From contig MU616969.1 of the NCBI GenBank assembly GCA_025201705.1, forward strand, positions 7,637-24,590: a DNA stretch of 16,954 nucleotides. The letters run 5' to 3'. The stretch comes from Dissophora ornata. Lineage: Eukaryota; Mortierellomycota; Mortierellomycetes; Mortierellales; Mortierellaceae. Below, in pieces: positions 1 through 10,200 of this stretch (within the stretch, counting starts at the first letter, position 1; each line of letters starts with the position of its first letter). A program made the position numbers and the translations under genes. The notes under the pieces were generated by a model. The model had not been told where the DNA came from, did not search any database, and saw nothing but the letters and a program-made list of their open reading frames with translations.

Positions 1-194
1 ATCAAAGCCGAGACTTCTGATAACCGTACTCAGCGGTGCGCATCTTGCAAGAATTTCGGCCACGCTCGCTCAAACCATCGTCACTGCCCTATGAATCCGA
101 AGAGAGCACGTCTCCAAGTTCCATCTGCGTCTATTTCGCTTGATGCTGGGGGCCAAGCTGACATGGACAACGGTCGAATCCCTGAGACATGCCA

Positions 195-307
195 GTGAGG
201 TTCTGCACCATGGTCAACGCACCAGTAAATATAAAAATAAAATAAAAATAATAATAATAAAAAAAGAAAAACGCGCTCCAATATCCATTCCATTTTTCCG
301 CTTCCAG
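195..307 (+). other. Putative intron 1 of the Helitron gene, A/T-rich with TAA repeats
   Basis: The stretch begins GTGAGG and ends TTCCAG. Joining base 194 to base 308 brings the two zinc-knuckle segments into one reading frame. It holds an A-rich core with (AAT)n runs at about 230-263. The alternative is an insertion of A-rich sequence between two knuckle segments; the splice signals and frame closure favour an intron. Confidence 0.5.
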
Positions 308-406
308 ACAGGGCCCAACGACAGCAAAGGAACACCGATATGTATCCTGCAAGAAACGGGGCCATTCAAACCGCAAGCACGGTAGTTGTAACTTCAATCG
401 CCAAAG

Positions 407-491
407 GTACGCCGCTCTGTCCGCATGCACATTGAGGTCGCAATTGTCATCAATCATCACTCTAATCTGCCTTCTCACTGTCAGGTTACAG
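407..491 (+). other. Putative intron 2 of the Helitron gene
   Basis: The donor is AG|GTACGC, CTAAT lies at about 461, and the acceptor is TTACAG. Removing bases 407-491 changes the reading frame from that of the second zinc knuckle to that of the downstream pre-domain, where an unspliced reading would meet TGA at 534-536. This frame rescue is the main support. Confidence 0.5.
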
Positions 492-2590
492 CAAAGGGAA
501 CAAACGCTCAAATATTGCCAGCGATCATCTTCATGACCCTGCGGGGCCATCCATCAACACCTCTGTTGACGCCCCGACTCCTCTCAACGTACCTGTCGAC
601 CCGCCTGCCCCTCTTGCCCTTCCTGTCGATGATCCCTCGCCTCCTGCCATCGAACCCGCTGCCTCTCTTGTCCAAGTCCTTGCCCCTATCGCCCGAAGGG
701 CATTCATCGAGGACTTGATCAAGGGCAAGCACGCCAGTGACCATCGACACTACGCTGGGGAAATGGTTGCATGCCGTCACTGCAAAGCACGCATGTTGAC
801 CCAAGAACGATCTCTGATTGTAGGCTCCACGGTCACCGCCCCACCGTTTAATTTCTGCTGTGGCAACGGCACTCTTCTCCCCCCCCCAACCCCCCCAACC
901 CCCAAAAAAAAAAATCGATCATGAGCCGATTATCTTGGATCTTCTCCGAGGCCCTCGCAGAAACCATTTTCGCACACACATCAGGAGGTACAACAGTGTA
1001 CTGTCTTTCACGTCCACTGGCGCCATAGTCGACGGAAGCTACGCCACCCAGCCAGGCCCCTACACCTATCGCATCGGGGGAGATTTTTTCTACGGTCCTG
1101 GGTCTTTGTTACTGCCAGGAGAGCTGCAGATTGACCTTCACGACCCAGCTCAGCGCGAACGGCTGAAAGGTCTGTTTGCCCAAGTTTAGATCTGCGATCC
1201 ATTCGTGCAGACTGCCCGTCGCATGGATATCACCAATGGAGACTTAAAGGAGGAGATCCTCAATCAGCTTCAGGCGCTCTTCGAATGCATCAACCTGTTT
1301 TGCTAGGCAAACAGGTCCATGCGGGAACAGCTTCAGAACGGCGAGAACGTTGACGAGTACAAACTCTTCCTGCGCGGCGAGCGACAGAGCGATGGCCCCC
1401 CTCAGCGTCAGTATGATCTTCCGGCATCGATCGAGGTTTCTTTGGTCATTCCTGGAGAAGCCATCACCGCTGCCAGCAGGGATATCATCATCCAGGACAG
1501 AGACGGCCCTTTCAACCGGGTCTTTGAGACCTCCCCCATCTTTTATCCCTTACATTATGTCCTTTTGCATCCGCATGGCGAACGTGGCTGGACATTCAAG
1601 GTCATTCCCAGGCACGACCCTGCAGCTGGAGATGACGGTGGTGACGATGGCGAGGAGATCCAAGTCGAGGAGGGGTGAGCCGAAGGTGGAGGGGCAGGCC
1701 GACGACGATATTGAGTTCGATCGTGGGACAACAGGCAACAAGTAGGTGACGCTAGCCCAATTCACTAGCTTCCGCCTTATGATACTATTGATTTTCTGCT
1801 TCACATTGGAGAGGGCACTGAACCAACAGTCGCAGTCGGAGACCACAGCGATTGCATTTGCATACCGCCACAAGTCCTCTTTGCCCCTCTCCCCTCGGCT
1901 ATCCACAGTTCACCTGAAAAGCAGCTCATCAAAGCCATCTATCCCACCATTGACACTGCTCGACTGGACCCTGACCTCCTCACGAGTAGTATCATTTTGA
2001 CGCCCCGTAACAAGGATGTTGCCACACTGAACAGCATGGCCGCCGATATGATGTATCACGGGCAGGGCAGGATTTACAAAGGACAGGACTCTGCCTCGGA
2101 CCCAGAGTCATCAGGTCGGTATCCCATCGAATACTTGAACTCACTCGACCCCTCGGGATTAGCGCCCTATGAAGTGCGGTTGAAGATCGGACAGCCGGTG
2201 GTTCTCATACGCAATATGAACGCCAAGCAGGGTCTTTGCAATGGCACGCGGCTCATTATCAGGTACCTTGGGAGAAAGGTAATACACGCAAACATTCTCT
2301 TTGGCTTACACAAAAGTAAGCGCGTCTTTCTCCCTCGCATCCCTCTGACCACTGTCGATGATGACACTTGCCCTGTCGTGTTCACAAGGCGTCAGTTCTC
2401 GGTGAAGCCCGCCTTCGCCATGGCTATCAACAAGGCCCAAGGGTAGATACTCAACTCCGTTGGCGTTTACCTCCTAGAGCCTGTGTTCGGTCGTAGTCAA
2501 CTCTATGTCGCGCTTTCCCGATGTACAAATCCTCGCCGTCTGAAGGTCCTTGTCAGCAAAGGCACTCTTCAAGGAAGGGACGACACACAT

Positions 2591-2678
2591 ACCCGCAATA
2601 TAGTCTACAAACCCATATTGTAACCATATTGAACACTCGCGTTATACCCGCGATATTGTCAGAAGATCCGTATTGTAA
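2591..2678 (+). repeat. Imperfect direct repeat at the Helitron 3' end
   Basis: Two 33-bp stretches at 2591-2623 and 2646-2678, 55 bp apart, both start ACCCGC and end TATTGTAA, with 8 mismatches in a gap-free comparison. The first copy covers the last helicase codons and stop. The second lies between that stop and the terminal hairpin, so it looks like a short local duplication of the coding end. Confidence 0.5.
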
Positions 2679-2701
2679 TAAAGCCATCGCTCCATTCATC
2701 A

Positions 2702-2730
2702 CCTGTGCGTGAGCCACGGGCTTTTGCTAG
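2702..2730 (+). other. Helitron 3' terminal hairpin and CTAG end
   Basis: CCTGTG (2702-2707) can pair with CACGGG (2715-2720), one pair being G-T, around a 7-nt loop. Six bases later comes CTAG (2727-2730), followed by T at 2731. Helitrons are known to end in a hairpin a few bases before CTRR and to insert between A and T, so this fits in position and form. The hairpin is short, which keeps confidence moderate. Confidence 0.6.
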
Positions 2731-3871
2731 TATCAAATATAACTAAATACAAAGCGCGTATGTCTATACCTGGACCCATGTAGCACCGGAGAGCGTCTTT
2801 CAGTATAGTGGCGCCGTGGATGTGAGCAAGGACTCATCGCATTCCTTCATAAGAGGATGAATAGATATCATAGCCCAGTGAAGACGCTTTCCCAAGTCGA
2901 GCAGGAAATCAAGTAGTGCTATTGTTAGGCGTCTACGTGATCTTCGTTTTCCAAAGACTCACATGATCTACTACGGAGATGATTGACTACCAAAACGTTT
3001 CTTTGAGGGGCACAAAATGAGGAGAAATGCAAACGGAGAGGTGAGGGCGGAAGGATTGCCGTGATCGAAAATAAAGGGGGGCGATGTTGTACGCCATTTC
3101 CCGGCAAGGGGACGAAGAGACAAAAACAAAATACACTGTGCCTCCCTCCCAGTTTCTTTTGCCTTTCTGTCCTCGCGTTCCTTGGGTCGTGCTTAAACCG
3201 GCAAGCGTGATTTGCTGCCCTAGAGGATACCATCTCGCATGTCTGGCTGCCCATGTATTCGATCTATTTCTGTTTTTGAAAGTTTCTTCTGAGTATCTTC
3301 TTATGCGTGCGCTCCCTCTCTTTCTTTTCCTGCTGAGCTATTGCTGGAGACAGGGAGGTTGCCAGCATGGACACCAAAGGGATGCAGGGTGAGCCCGCCG
3401 AGGAAGACCGGGGTTGTATTTTACACTGTTAGTTATTTTGCGCTGCAGCTCATTCGCTCCTCAAGGGATCATTTCTGATAAGGCTCGAAGCGTCAAGAAG
3501 TCCCTAAAACGATATCTTCATCTTGCCTCCGAAGGACTTTGACGTTTTTTTATTACATCCTTCTTGCTGCCACCGTATAATGCCTTTTCTGTCATCAGAT
3601 CCATTGTCTGTCAACTGAAGCACATTCAACCCTTCCCCAGCGTTATCTGACAGCTCACATCACACCCTGACCGTATCCCGCCCCTGGTGGTCCCACAGTA
3701 TTGTTCTTTGCAACAGGCAGCTGTATAGCCATCTATTCCTGAAGACCCATCCCGTTCTCTTCCTGTGTCCGTCGAGTCTGTTTCTCATTACCAATCTCCA
3801 CAGCTGAATTCCATTCCGCTCCGTTCCAATCTGCTCCATTTGCACGTTAACCCTTTTTCACTCTTTCAGAA
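2731..3871. other. Intergenic region, no gene recognised; tetraspanin upstream region
   Basis: About 1.1 kb between the Helitron end and the tetraspanin start. Open frames here are short and resemble no family I know, and I found no tRNA boxes. From about 3540 to 3871 the plus strand is rich in C and T, with CT runs just before the start codon, as is common in fungal promoters. A clear TATA box is not evident. Confidence 0.5.
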
Positions 3872-5825
3872 ATGACAGCACAACCGAGATCCAGGTAAAG
3901 GGAATGGGAATGGGAATGAGAATGAGAATGAGAATGAGAATGAGAATGAGAATGAGCGTTGTATTGAAATCTGGTGACCCAAAGTCTAAAACACATGGCG
4001 CACGGACCACATCTCGAACCCCACCTCTAACCCTGAAACTGTATTTTTTCTGATTGGACAGAGCATCGCAGTACGATCCCAACGACGTTTCCCTCTTCAC
4101 ATTCCAACAGCCACAGCAACAGCTACAGCAGCAACTACAGAACACCAATAGACGCGCCTCTCAAGAGCTATCGTATTCATCCTCAAACAACTCGGCCGCC
4201 ACCACATTCATCAACCTGACTGGTCCCAACAATAGCTCTACTTCGGTTCCGATCTCCTCGTCAGCCCTGTCGTCCTCTCAGAACGGCCAGATACTCAGCT
4301 CTTTATCACCACCAACTACCTCAGGGATCCATTGCCATTCAACTTCTCCTCCCCATTCTTCATCTTCTTCAAATGGCTCCACGCCGCTATTCTCAAAGAC
4401 CTCTGCTTCAACCCCCAATCCCTCCAACCTCATTCAACCATCATCTAGTACTAGCGCTACCACGACACAACCCCTCCAGAGATTAAATCTGCAGTATGGC
4501 GGAAAATATCACGCCAAATCCGATTCTGTTGCATCTGTGCGATCGAAACTCGTCGCCAAGGGATCAAGATCATCGCTTCAACTGAACCTGAGGACAAACC
4601 AGCAAAGTCATTGTCCGACGATGATTACCTCGCCCGGTATATCACCTGGTGAAAGAGTGTGGAATGAGTCGCAGTTGATAGCGCCTAGCCCGATATACCC
4701 CACGATGATGGATTCAGCGTTTATGAAGGAGCACCAGCTTCAACAGCAACAACAGCAACAAGAGAGACAGACACAATCCCGAAGACGCGGCGTAGGTAGT
4801 GGAGACGGAAACTGTGAAGATCTCACGCCTAGAAATAGTATAATGAGTCTAACAACGAATCGACAAGATGAGGGGAGAATGCAATTGGAGCAGGAGAGGC
4901 AGTATCAAAAGATTCGCAAGTTCAAGACTTGGACAAGAAGCAAGGCTCTACTGCTTTTTGCGAACACTTTGCTCTTGTTGTACTCAGCAGCGTGCACAGT
5001 GGTAATGGTCATGTCCTGGAAAGGCGCAGCTTGGACAAAACCTTACCTGGACTCTGGAATCATGATGATTGCCAATCGCAATGTTCTCTACAGTAACGTT
5101 GCACCTTTCCTTATCGTTGTACAGACCAATGACAATTATCCCCGCCAAACCATTATGTCTAATAAAACTCTTTTGTTGTTGGACATCTTTTAGTTATGAT
5201 GGTAACGGCGCCATTCGGGGTCATCGTCGCCCTTACCGGTTACATTGGCATCCTGTCACAAAGTCGCAAGGTGCTGGCTATCTATTCGATTCTACTCTGG
5301 CCGCTCTTCGCGTTGATCACCACTGTCGGTTACATCTGCTTCCGTCGGAACCACGTTTCCCTCTACCAGAAATTAAAGTCCTCTTGGATCAACGAATATT
5401 CGCGCGACGATCGCTTGGTCATTCAGAATGCTGTAAGTCTCTATCCGTCGTGCCTGTTTATTCGTTGCAGTTTTTTTTTTATTGACGATTGCACTGCGAC
5501 ATAGTATGACAAATCGCTAATCACGACACGCTCCTTCATGTCTGTCAAATCGTATTGTTTTTGACAGCTATCTTGCTGCGGTTACCGATCCTCGGGCGAC
5601 TACCCTTCCTACGATCTCCATTGTTTCCCACGAGCACCTCTTCCATCCTGCGAAAATCTGTTTCTGCAGTACCAACAAGATCTCCTTTCCAACACCTCTT
5701 CTGCAGCATTCTTCATCCTCCCCGTTCAACTACTCGTCATGATAGTTGCCTTGCTGTGCTCGAATCATATCGACAACCTCTATAGAACTGCATACCCTAT
5801 CACTCCAAAGCTTTATACCCAATAG
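3872..5825 (+). CDS. Tetraspanin (fungal Tsp2-like) with long Q/S/N-rich N-terminus
   Basis: Four-pass membrane scaffold protein that would organise plasma-membrane microdomains. Exons are 3872-3894, 4062-5092, 5194-5432 and 5568-5825, giving 516 residues; all junctions close in frame and all introns are GT-AG. The start is the ATG at 3872 in a 23-nt exon; without it the second exon has no ATG at its head. Residues 1 to about 290 are low-complexity Ser/Thr/Asn/Gln-rich with two poly-Q tracts (about 23-34 and 235-241). Membrane spans lie at about 303-325, 353-373, 378-400 and 476-495. The large loop carries the tetraspanin hallmark CCG at 434-436 plus further cysteines at 450 and 459. WTRSK just before span 1, NRNVLY before span 2 and SNHIDNLYR after span 4 fit the fungal branch. 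Neighbours suggest no shared function. Confidence 0.88.
3901..3956 (+). repeat. Hexanucleotide microsatellite in tetraspanin intron 1
   Basis: Three GGAATG units are followed by six AGAATG units, starting six bases after the donor GTAAAG at 3895. The array fills about a third of the 167-nt first intron (3895-4061). The intron also has CTAAC at about 4026 as a branch-site candidate and ends ACAG. Confidence 0.9.
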
Positions 5826-5964
5826 GCACGGATTTCACAGCATATTATTTTAATTATCTAACCTTGATGGCATTACAAATACAAGGTGTGGTATGAAGTC
5901 TGAAACACTCTTGCACTCAACTTTGTTTACTTGTTCGGCGAAATCACTCTTTCGTTTAGCGTTT

Positions 5965-7066
5965 TTATTCGTCCCGGAAGAGTTCTATCTGCAAGAACTC
6001 ATCAAACGTTGACAGGGTGTCCGTTTTGAGATGTGGCTGGTTTAACCATGCTGAGAGCAGGATCATGCCTTGATCTTTATCCCTCCGAATCGGCGGTATC
6101 ATGCCGCCTAATCCATCATCAGCTGCCTTGTCGAACCCATTATCCGCTCTTTGCTTATCATCAACTGATTCCTTTGAGTCTTCCCTCACTTTTGGTCCTT
6201 CTTTTACGTCTGCGCTGTCGTCGCCACTGCTGCTCCTAGTCCCTGCTGTTGTAGATGTTGTTGTTTCCCTTGATGCGGCAGAAGTATTAATAAACTGTGG
6301 TTGATAATGGAGGTTCCTGGCGACGAGTTTATCCATGATCTCCCGATTAAGTATGATTTGTTGTGTGTATAACGCAAAGACCTGCTCCAGTTTGAACCAT
6401 ATCTGCTCGAGTGTACATGTGGTTCCGAGGGGATCCCGGTAGGTGAATGCCTCGCCAAACATCTCGGTCGCCTCTTCTATCAGGTACTCGAATTGACTGG
6501 TTTGCTGCTTCATTTTCGAGAATTGAGCGCTCTAGAGAAAACAACAACAAAAAAAAGGATCTGATGAACTCCTGCTAACTATATACTTTACATTGGAATC
6601 TTCTCTCCTTTCTGCGCGTCGGGTTTATTTACCATTTTCGAAAAGGTGGTCTCCAGGTCCACTGCGATGGCCTCTGCCCTCTTTTGAAGCTTGCTCTCAA
6701 AGCGTTCCTTGAGATCCAGAAACTGGTCTAATGCAGGGGGCCAATATCCTGGACTGTCCACGTATCTGTTCAGATTAAAAACAGATAAAAAAAAACAACA
6801 ACAACAGACCAAATGAAGCGTATTAGAAACTTGGCTACCCTGCTTTGAGGATGGTTCAATTGCTTTAATGCCTGCGCGAGCTGAGGGTCGTGTCCGGGAG
6901 ATAATTATGGGAAATGACTTTTTTGTTACCCTTGCTGCAGTTGCACATTGACGAGTGCATTCGCTTGAGTCAATCCATCTGAGACAAGGTCACCCCACAC
7001 CTTGCGGGATCTTTGGAAATCGTGCAAGATCCCGATTGCCCTGCGCTCGATGGTTGCCTTTGACAT
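5965..7066 (-). CDS. CINP: CINP-like protein (CDK2-interacting protein homologue)
   Basis: Exons on the minus strand are 7066-6930, 6765-6592 and 6529-5965, giving 291 residues. Introns of 164 and 62 nt are GT-AG and every join closes in frame; TAA lies in frame upstream of the ATG. I recognise three blocks of animal CINP: the N-terminal helix with W near 24 and GLTQANALVN (31-40), a middle helical region (about 64-95), and the C-terminal block LEQVFALYTQQIILNREIMD (151-170) followed by AWLNQP around 264-269. In animals CINP binds CDK2/CDC7, works with ATR-ATRIP, and is part of the SPATA5-SPATA5L1-C1orf109-CINP ATPase complex. The fungal role is inferred from that. An acidic, Ser/Thr-rich stretch (about 187-257) separates the last two blocks and makes it longer than human CINP (212 residues). 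The gene starts 158 bp from the ABCC stop on the same strand. Confidence 0.7.
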
Positions 7067-7224
7067 TGGTGCTGAAGATTAAACATGGTGGGTCATGTTC
7101 AGGTTTGATCTCTTTTTTTTTTTTAATGAAGTGACATTTGAAACGTGTGACTGTAGCCAACTCGCGTTTCAAAAATCAACCTTCTCAATATCATGGATCT
7201 AATCCTAATCTACCGCCCAAATGC

Positions 7225-10200
7225 TTAAATCTCACCAGCCTGGCGCGCTAGGCTATAAAACAAGGACTCCCTCTTCTTCAGCAACGCCTCCGGGACATCA
7301 CACTCCTGCACTCGGCCATGGTCCAACACCACGATCTTATCCGAATCCATCACTGTCTTGATACGGTGCGCAATCGTCAGGATCGTCCTGTCCTTAAACT
7401 CCTTCCGGATCGTCTTTTGAATCAAATCATCCGTCTCCACATCCACCGCAGCCGTAGCCTCGTCTAGCACCAGGATCTTGCTCTTGTGGAGCAATGCGCG
7501 TGCGAGGCATATCAACGACCGCTGACCCATCGAGAAGTTCTCGCCGTTCTGTGCAACCTCGAACAAGAGTCCACCAGCGAGGGACGAAATATAATCCTTC
7601 AGGTGAGCACGCTCCAGAGCCTCCCAAAGATCTGCATCTTGAAGTTCATGAAAGGGGTCCAAATTATCCCGGACAGTTCCTGCAAAGAGCGTGGGGTCCT
7701 GTGGGATAATCGACAAATGTTTTCGGAGTTCATAGAGACCGAGGGTTGAAATGTCAATACCGTCGATCTCAATCGACCCACCTCCGCCAGGCATGTCCGA
7801 GTACATCTCTGTTGGATCAACGAATTGATGCTCTGCCGAATACAAGGGGTCGCTAGCCCGAGCCCAATAACTATCCGCGGCCTCGATGATCCTAAACAAT
7901 GCCAAGGTCAAAGACGACTTGCCCGCACCTGTACGTCCAACAACGCCCAGTTTTTCCTGTGGCTCGACCGTAAATGCCACATCTTTGATGCAAAGATCCA
8001 AGCCCTCTCTATAACGCGCCGAAAAATCCTTGAAAATAATCTTGCCATGTTGAGGCCAGTTCTCTGGCACACGCACTCCAGTCTCCAGGGGGGCCTCAAT
8101 GGGTTTCTGAGAATACTCCTGAATGCGCTCGACGCTCACAAATTGGTTTTGGACATCACCCAAGGTTCGCACCAGGATGGCAATGACATTCGTCAGGTTC
8201 AGGGCATAACTCAATGCCAACCCCACCAAACTGGGATCCAACTTGTCAGCGTTCATTACTGCCAGTGCTGCCGCCAAAAACACTGTCATCGCGCAAAGGG
8301 TCTGGATTCGGATCGTGAGCCAACGGTTCGTCAGCAGAAACAAGTTGCTGCGGTGAGCAATCACATCTGAACGTTTCTCGTTCTCGTCGATGAATTGGGC
8401 TACGAGCCCATTCATGCATCGGATCGTAGACACACCCGCGAGGGACTCGCTGAAATGCTGGTGGAGTGGAGATTTGGAGACAGACTGCAGACGCTTGAGT
8501 TGACCACTGGTTTTGACGTAATATCCTTGGATCATAAAGAAGACGAACATCAGTGGTGGGGCCGCAAGGAGGAAAATAGGAGTCGAGTAGGCAATGACGA
8601 GTAAGATTCCGAGCGTCATGGAAATGAAGCTAAGGAGGCCGGGAAGTGCGTCTGGGATGTGATTATCGACAGCTGCGATATCAGAGGAGAACCTATTGAC
8701 AATTCTTCCCATGCTAGAATATGCCCAGAAGGAATAAATAGAACGTCAGTTTCTGGTGGGGTTTGCAGATCCCTGTGCAGAGTAAGTTCGATCCGGTAAA
8801 ATAAACTTTACGGTGTGGTATCAAAGAAACTCATTGGCATGCGCAAGACGCGCGTCAAGAGGCGGTCGTGAAGCGTCTTGGCTCCCTGGATACCGCACAC
8901 GACATTCGCCATGTAGTTGACCGAGACGTCCACGAATACAAAGACAACGACCAGCAGCGCATAACCGACAAGATAGAACACGATCGGCCGATCATCGCCA
9001 CGTTCCTCAGCAGTTACCCAATAGCGCAGCCAAAAGTTGGTGGCAATCTGACAACCCTGGCCTAAAGCATAGAGGAACAGACAGAGGACAGCATTGCCGA
9101 ACGAGCTATTGGTAAAATGGAGACACTGCTTTAGTATACGCGAGAGCCATAACAATAAAAAAAAAAAAAAAAAAAAAAAGCATGGATCGCGACTTACATA
9201 GCGTTAGCATAGTCCAGGTACACTCTCCATCCAACCTTGCCTTCTTCAACCTTCTCTGCGCCGACCAAGGCTCCATCAGGAGACTTGTCCTTTGCACCAG
9301 TGGTTGCCTTCGTATTGACATTGTCGTCAACAACAACAGCCTGCTTCTTCTTGTCGACCTTCCCTTCGCTAGAACCAGCCTTTGGTGCCGTATCGTCCAC
9401 TGCAGCACTTTCCTGCTCCTGCTGTCTCCTCTTCTCCTGCACAGAGTATTCAGTGATCAGCTGATAAAACGCATCCTTGGCCGCCATGAGTTCTCGATAC
9501 TCGCCCGTCTCAGAGATCACACCGTCCTTTACCACAACAATTTGATCGACATTTTCCAAGTGATGAATACCATGCGTGACCAGCAGGCGCGTCTTATGGT
9601 TGAGCAGTCCCTCGGGTCCGAGCAGATATTTCCACAGATGCTGATCAACATGGGCGTCCACCGCGCTCAACGGGTCGTCCAAAAGATAAATATCCGCATC
9701 CTGATACGCCGCACGAGCCAGGGACACTCTTTGCTTCTGTCCTCCTGACAGGTTAATACCTCGTTCACCAATCTCAGTCTGGTCACCCGCAGGAAGCATC
9801 TCGATATCCGGAGCCAATCCCGAAGCAAAGACGATGCGGTCATATTTCTCTTGATCAAAGGGCTTGCCAAAGAGAATGTTGTTCCTCAACGATCCATTGA
9901 TGATCCAGGCCTGCTGGGGCACATAGGCCATATCGCCATACACAGTGACCGTTCCTTGTTTTTTGTACATTTCTCCAATAATGGCGCTTAAAAGCGAGGA
10001 TTTGCCTTGACCAATGCGACCGACAATGGCCGTCATGTAGCCGTCCTGGATTTGAAGATTGATGTTCAAGAGCACGGGGCGGACAGGTGTAGGCGAAGGC
10101 GACGAGGAGGAGGCGGCTAGCAGAGGCTGACGTTCGCCTTCTGCCTGCGATAACGTAGTTCCTGAAGCAGTAGTGGCAACATCAACTTCAGCGACTTTTT

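Larger units (their letters stand above)
1..2623 (+). pseudogene. RepHel transposase pseudogene (Helitron), internally deleted
   Basis: Reading starts in frame 1 at the window edge with a zinc knuckle (C-x2-C-x4-H-x6-C, from about base 49). Two plausible introns follow: 195-307 (GTGAGG..CCAG) and 407-491 (GTACGC..ACAG, with CTAAT upstream). Removing them keeps one frame through the second knuckle into the pre-domain up to about 890. There the C-rich/A-rich run (about 880-913) shifts the frame to the one used from 860. TAG stops follow at 1187-1189 and 1304-1306, a TGA at 1676-1678 with a shift to another frame, and a TAG at 1743-1745. At about 1777 the text jumps from VTLAQFTSFRL, which normally opens the Helitron_like_N domain, to FLLHIGEGTEPT of the late helicase. 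A final TAG at 2444-2446 breaks the conserved INKAQGQ motif. The helicase frame then runs on to TAA at 2621-2623. Confidence 0.82.
1..2730 (+). mobile_element. Degenerate Helitron (rolling-circle transposon), 3' part
   Basis: This is a rolling-circle DNA transposon remnant that enters from the left window edge, so its 5' end is not visible. In order it holds two CCHC zinc knuckles, the cysteine-rich Helitron pre-domain ending CCGNGTLLP, the N-terminal segment with YNSVLSFTS and PLHYVLLHPHGERGW, and the PIF1-like helicase C-terminus with LTPRNKDVATLNS and QLYVALSRCTN. The Rep HUH catalytic core and the helicase Walker A region are missing. A hairpin followed by CTAG and a T lies 107 bp after the helicase stop, as expected for a Helitron 3' end. 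Frameshifts and in-frame stops show that it cannot encode its own transposase. It could still be moved in trans if its ends are intact, which is inference. Confidence 0.85.

Noticed and set aside
3084..3392. 102-residue open frame on the plus strand between the Helitron and the tetraspanin
   Set aside because: No recognisable domain, no splice continuation to a neighbour, and composition like its non-coding surroundings.
4054..4061. TTG as start of the main tetraspanin reading frame
   Set aside because: The TTG lies in the polypyrimidine/acceptor end of an intron. The ATG exon at 3872-3894 joins in frame through good GT-AG signals.
7112..7125. Poly-T run between the ABCC stop and the CINP-like start as a terminator
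   Set aside because: Fungal RNA polymerase II genes do not use simple T-run terminators. It may be promoter dA:dT, but nothing more can be claimed.
7825..8370. 181-residue plus-strand open frame
   Set aside because: It is antisense to the ABCC transporter exon encoding TMD2/NBD2, whose domains are clear. It resembles nothing known.
9182..9748. 188-residue plus-strand open frame
   Set aside because: It is antisense to NBD1 of the ABCC gene and crosses its splice site.
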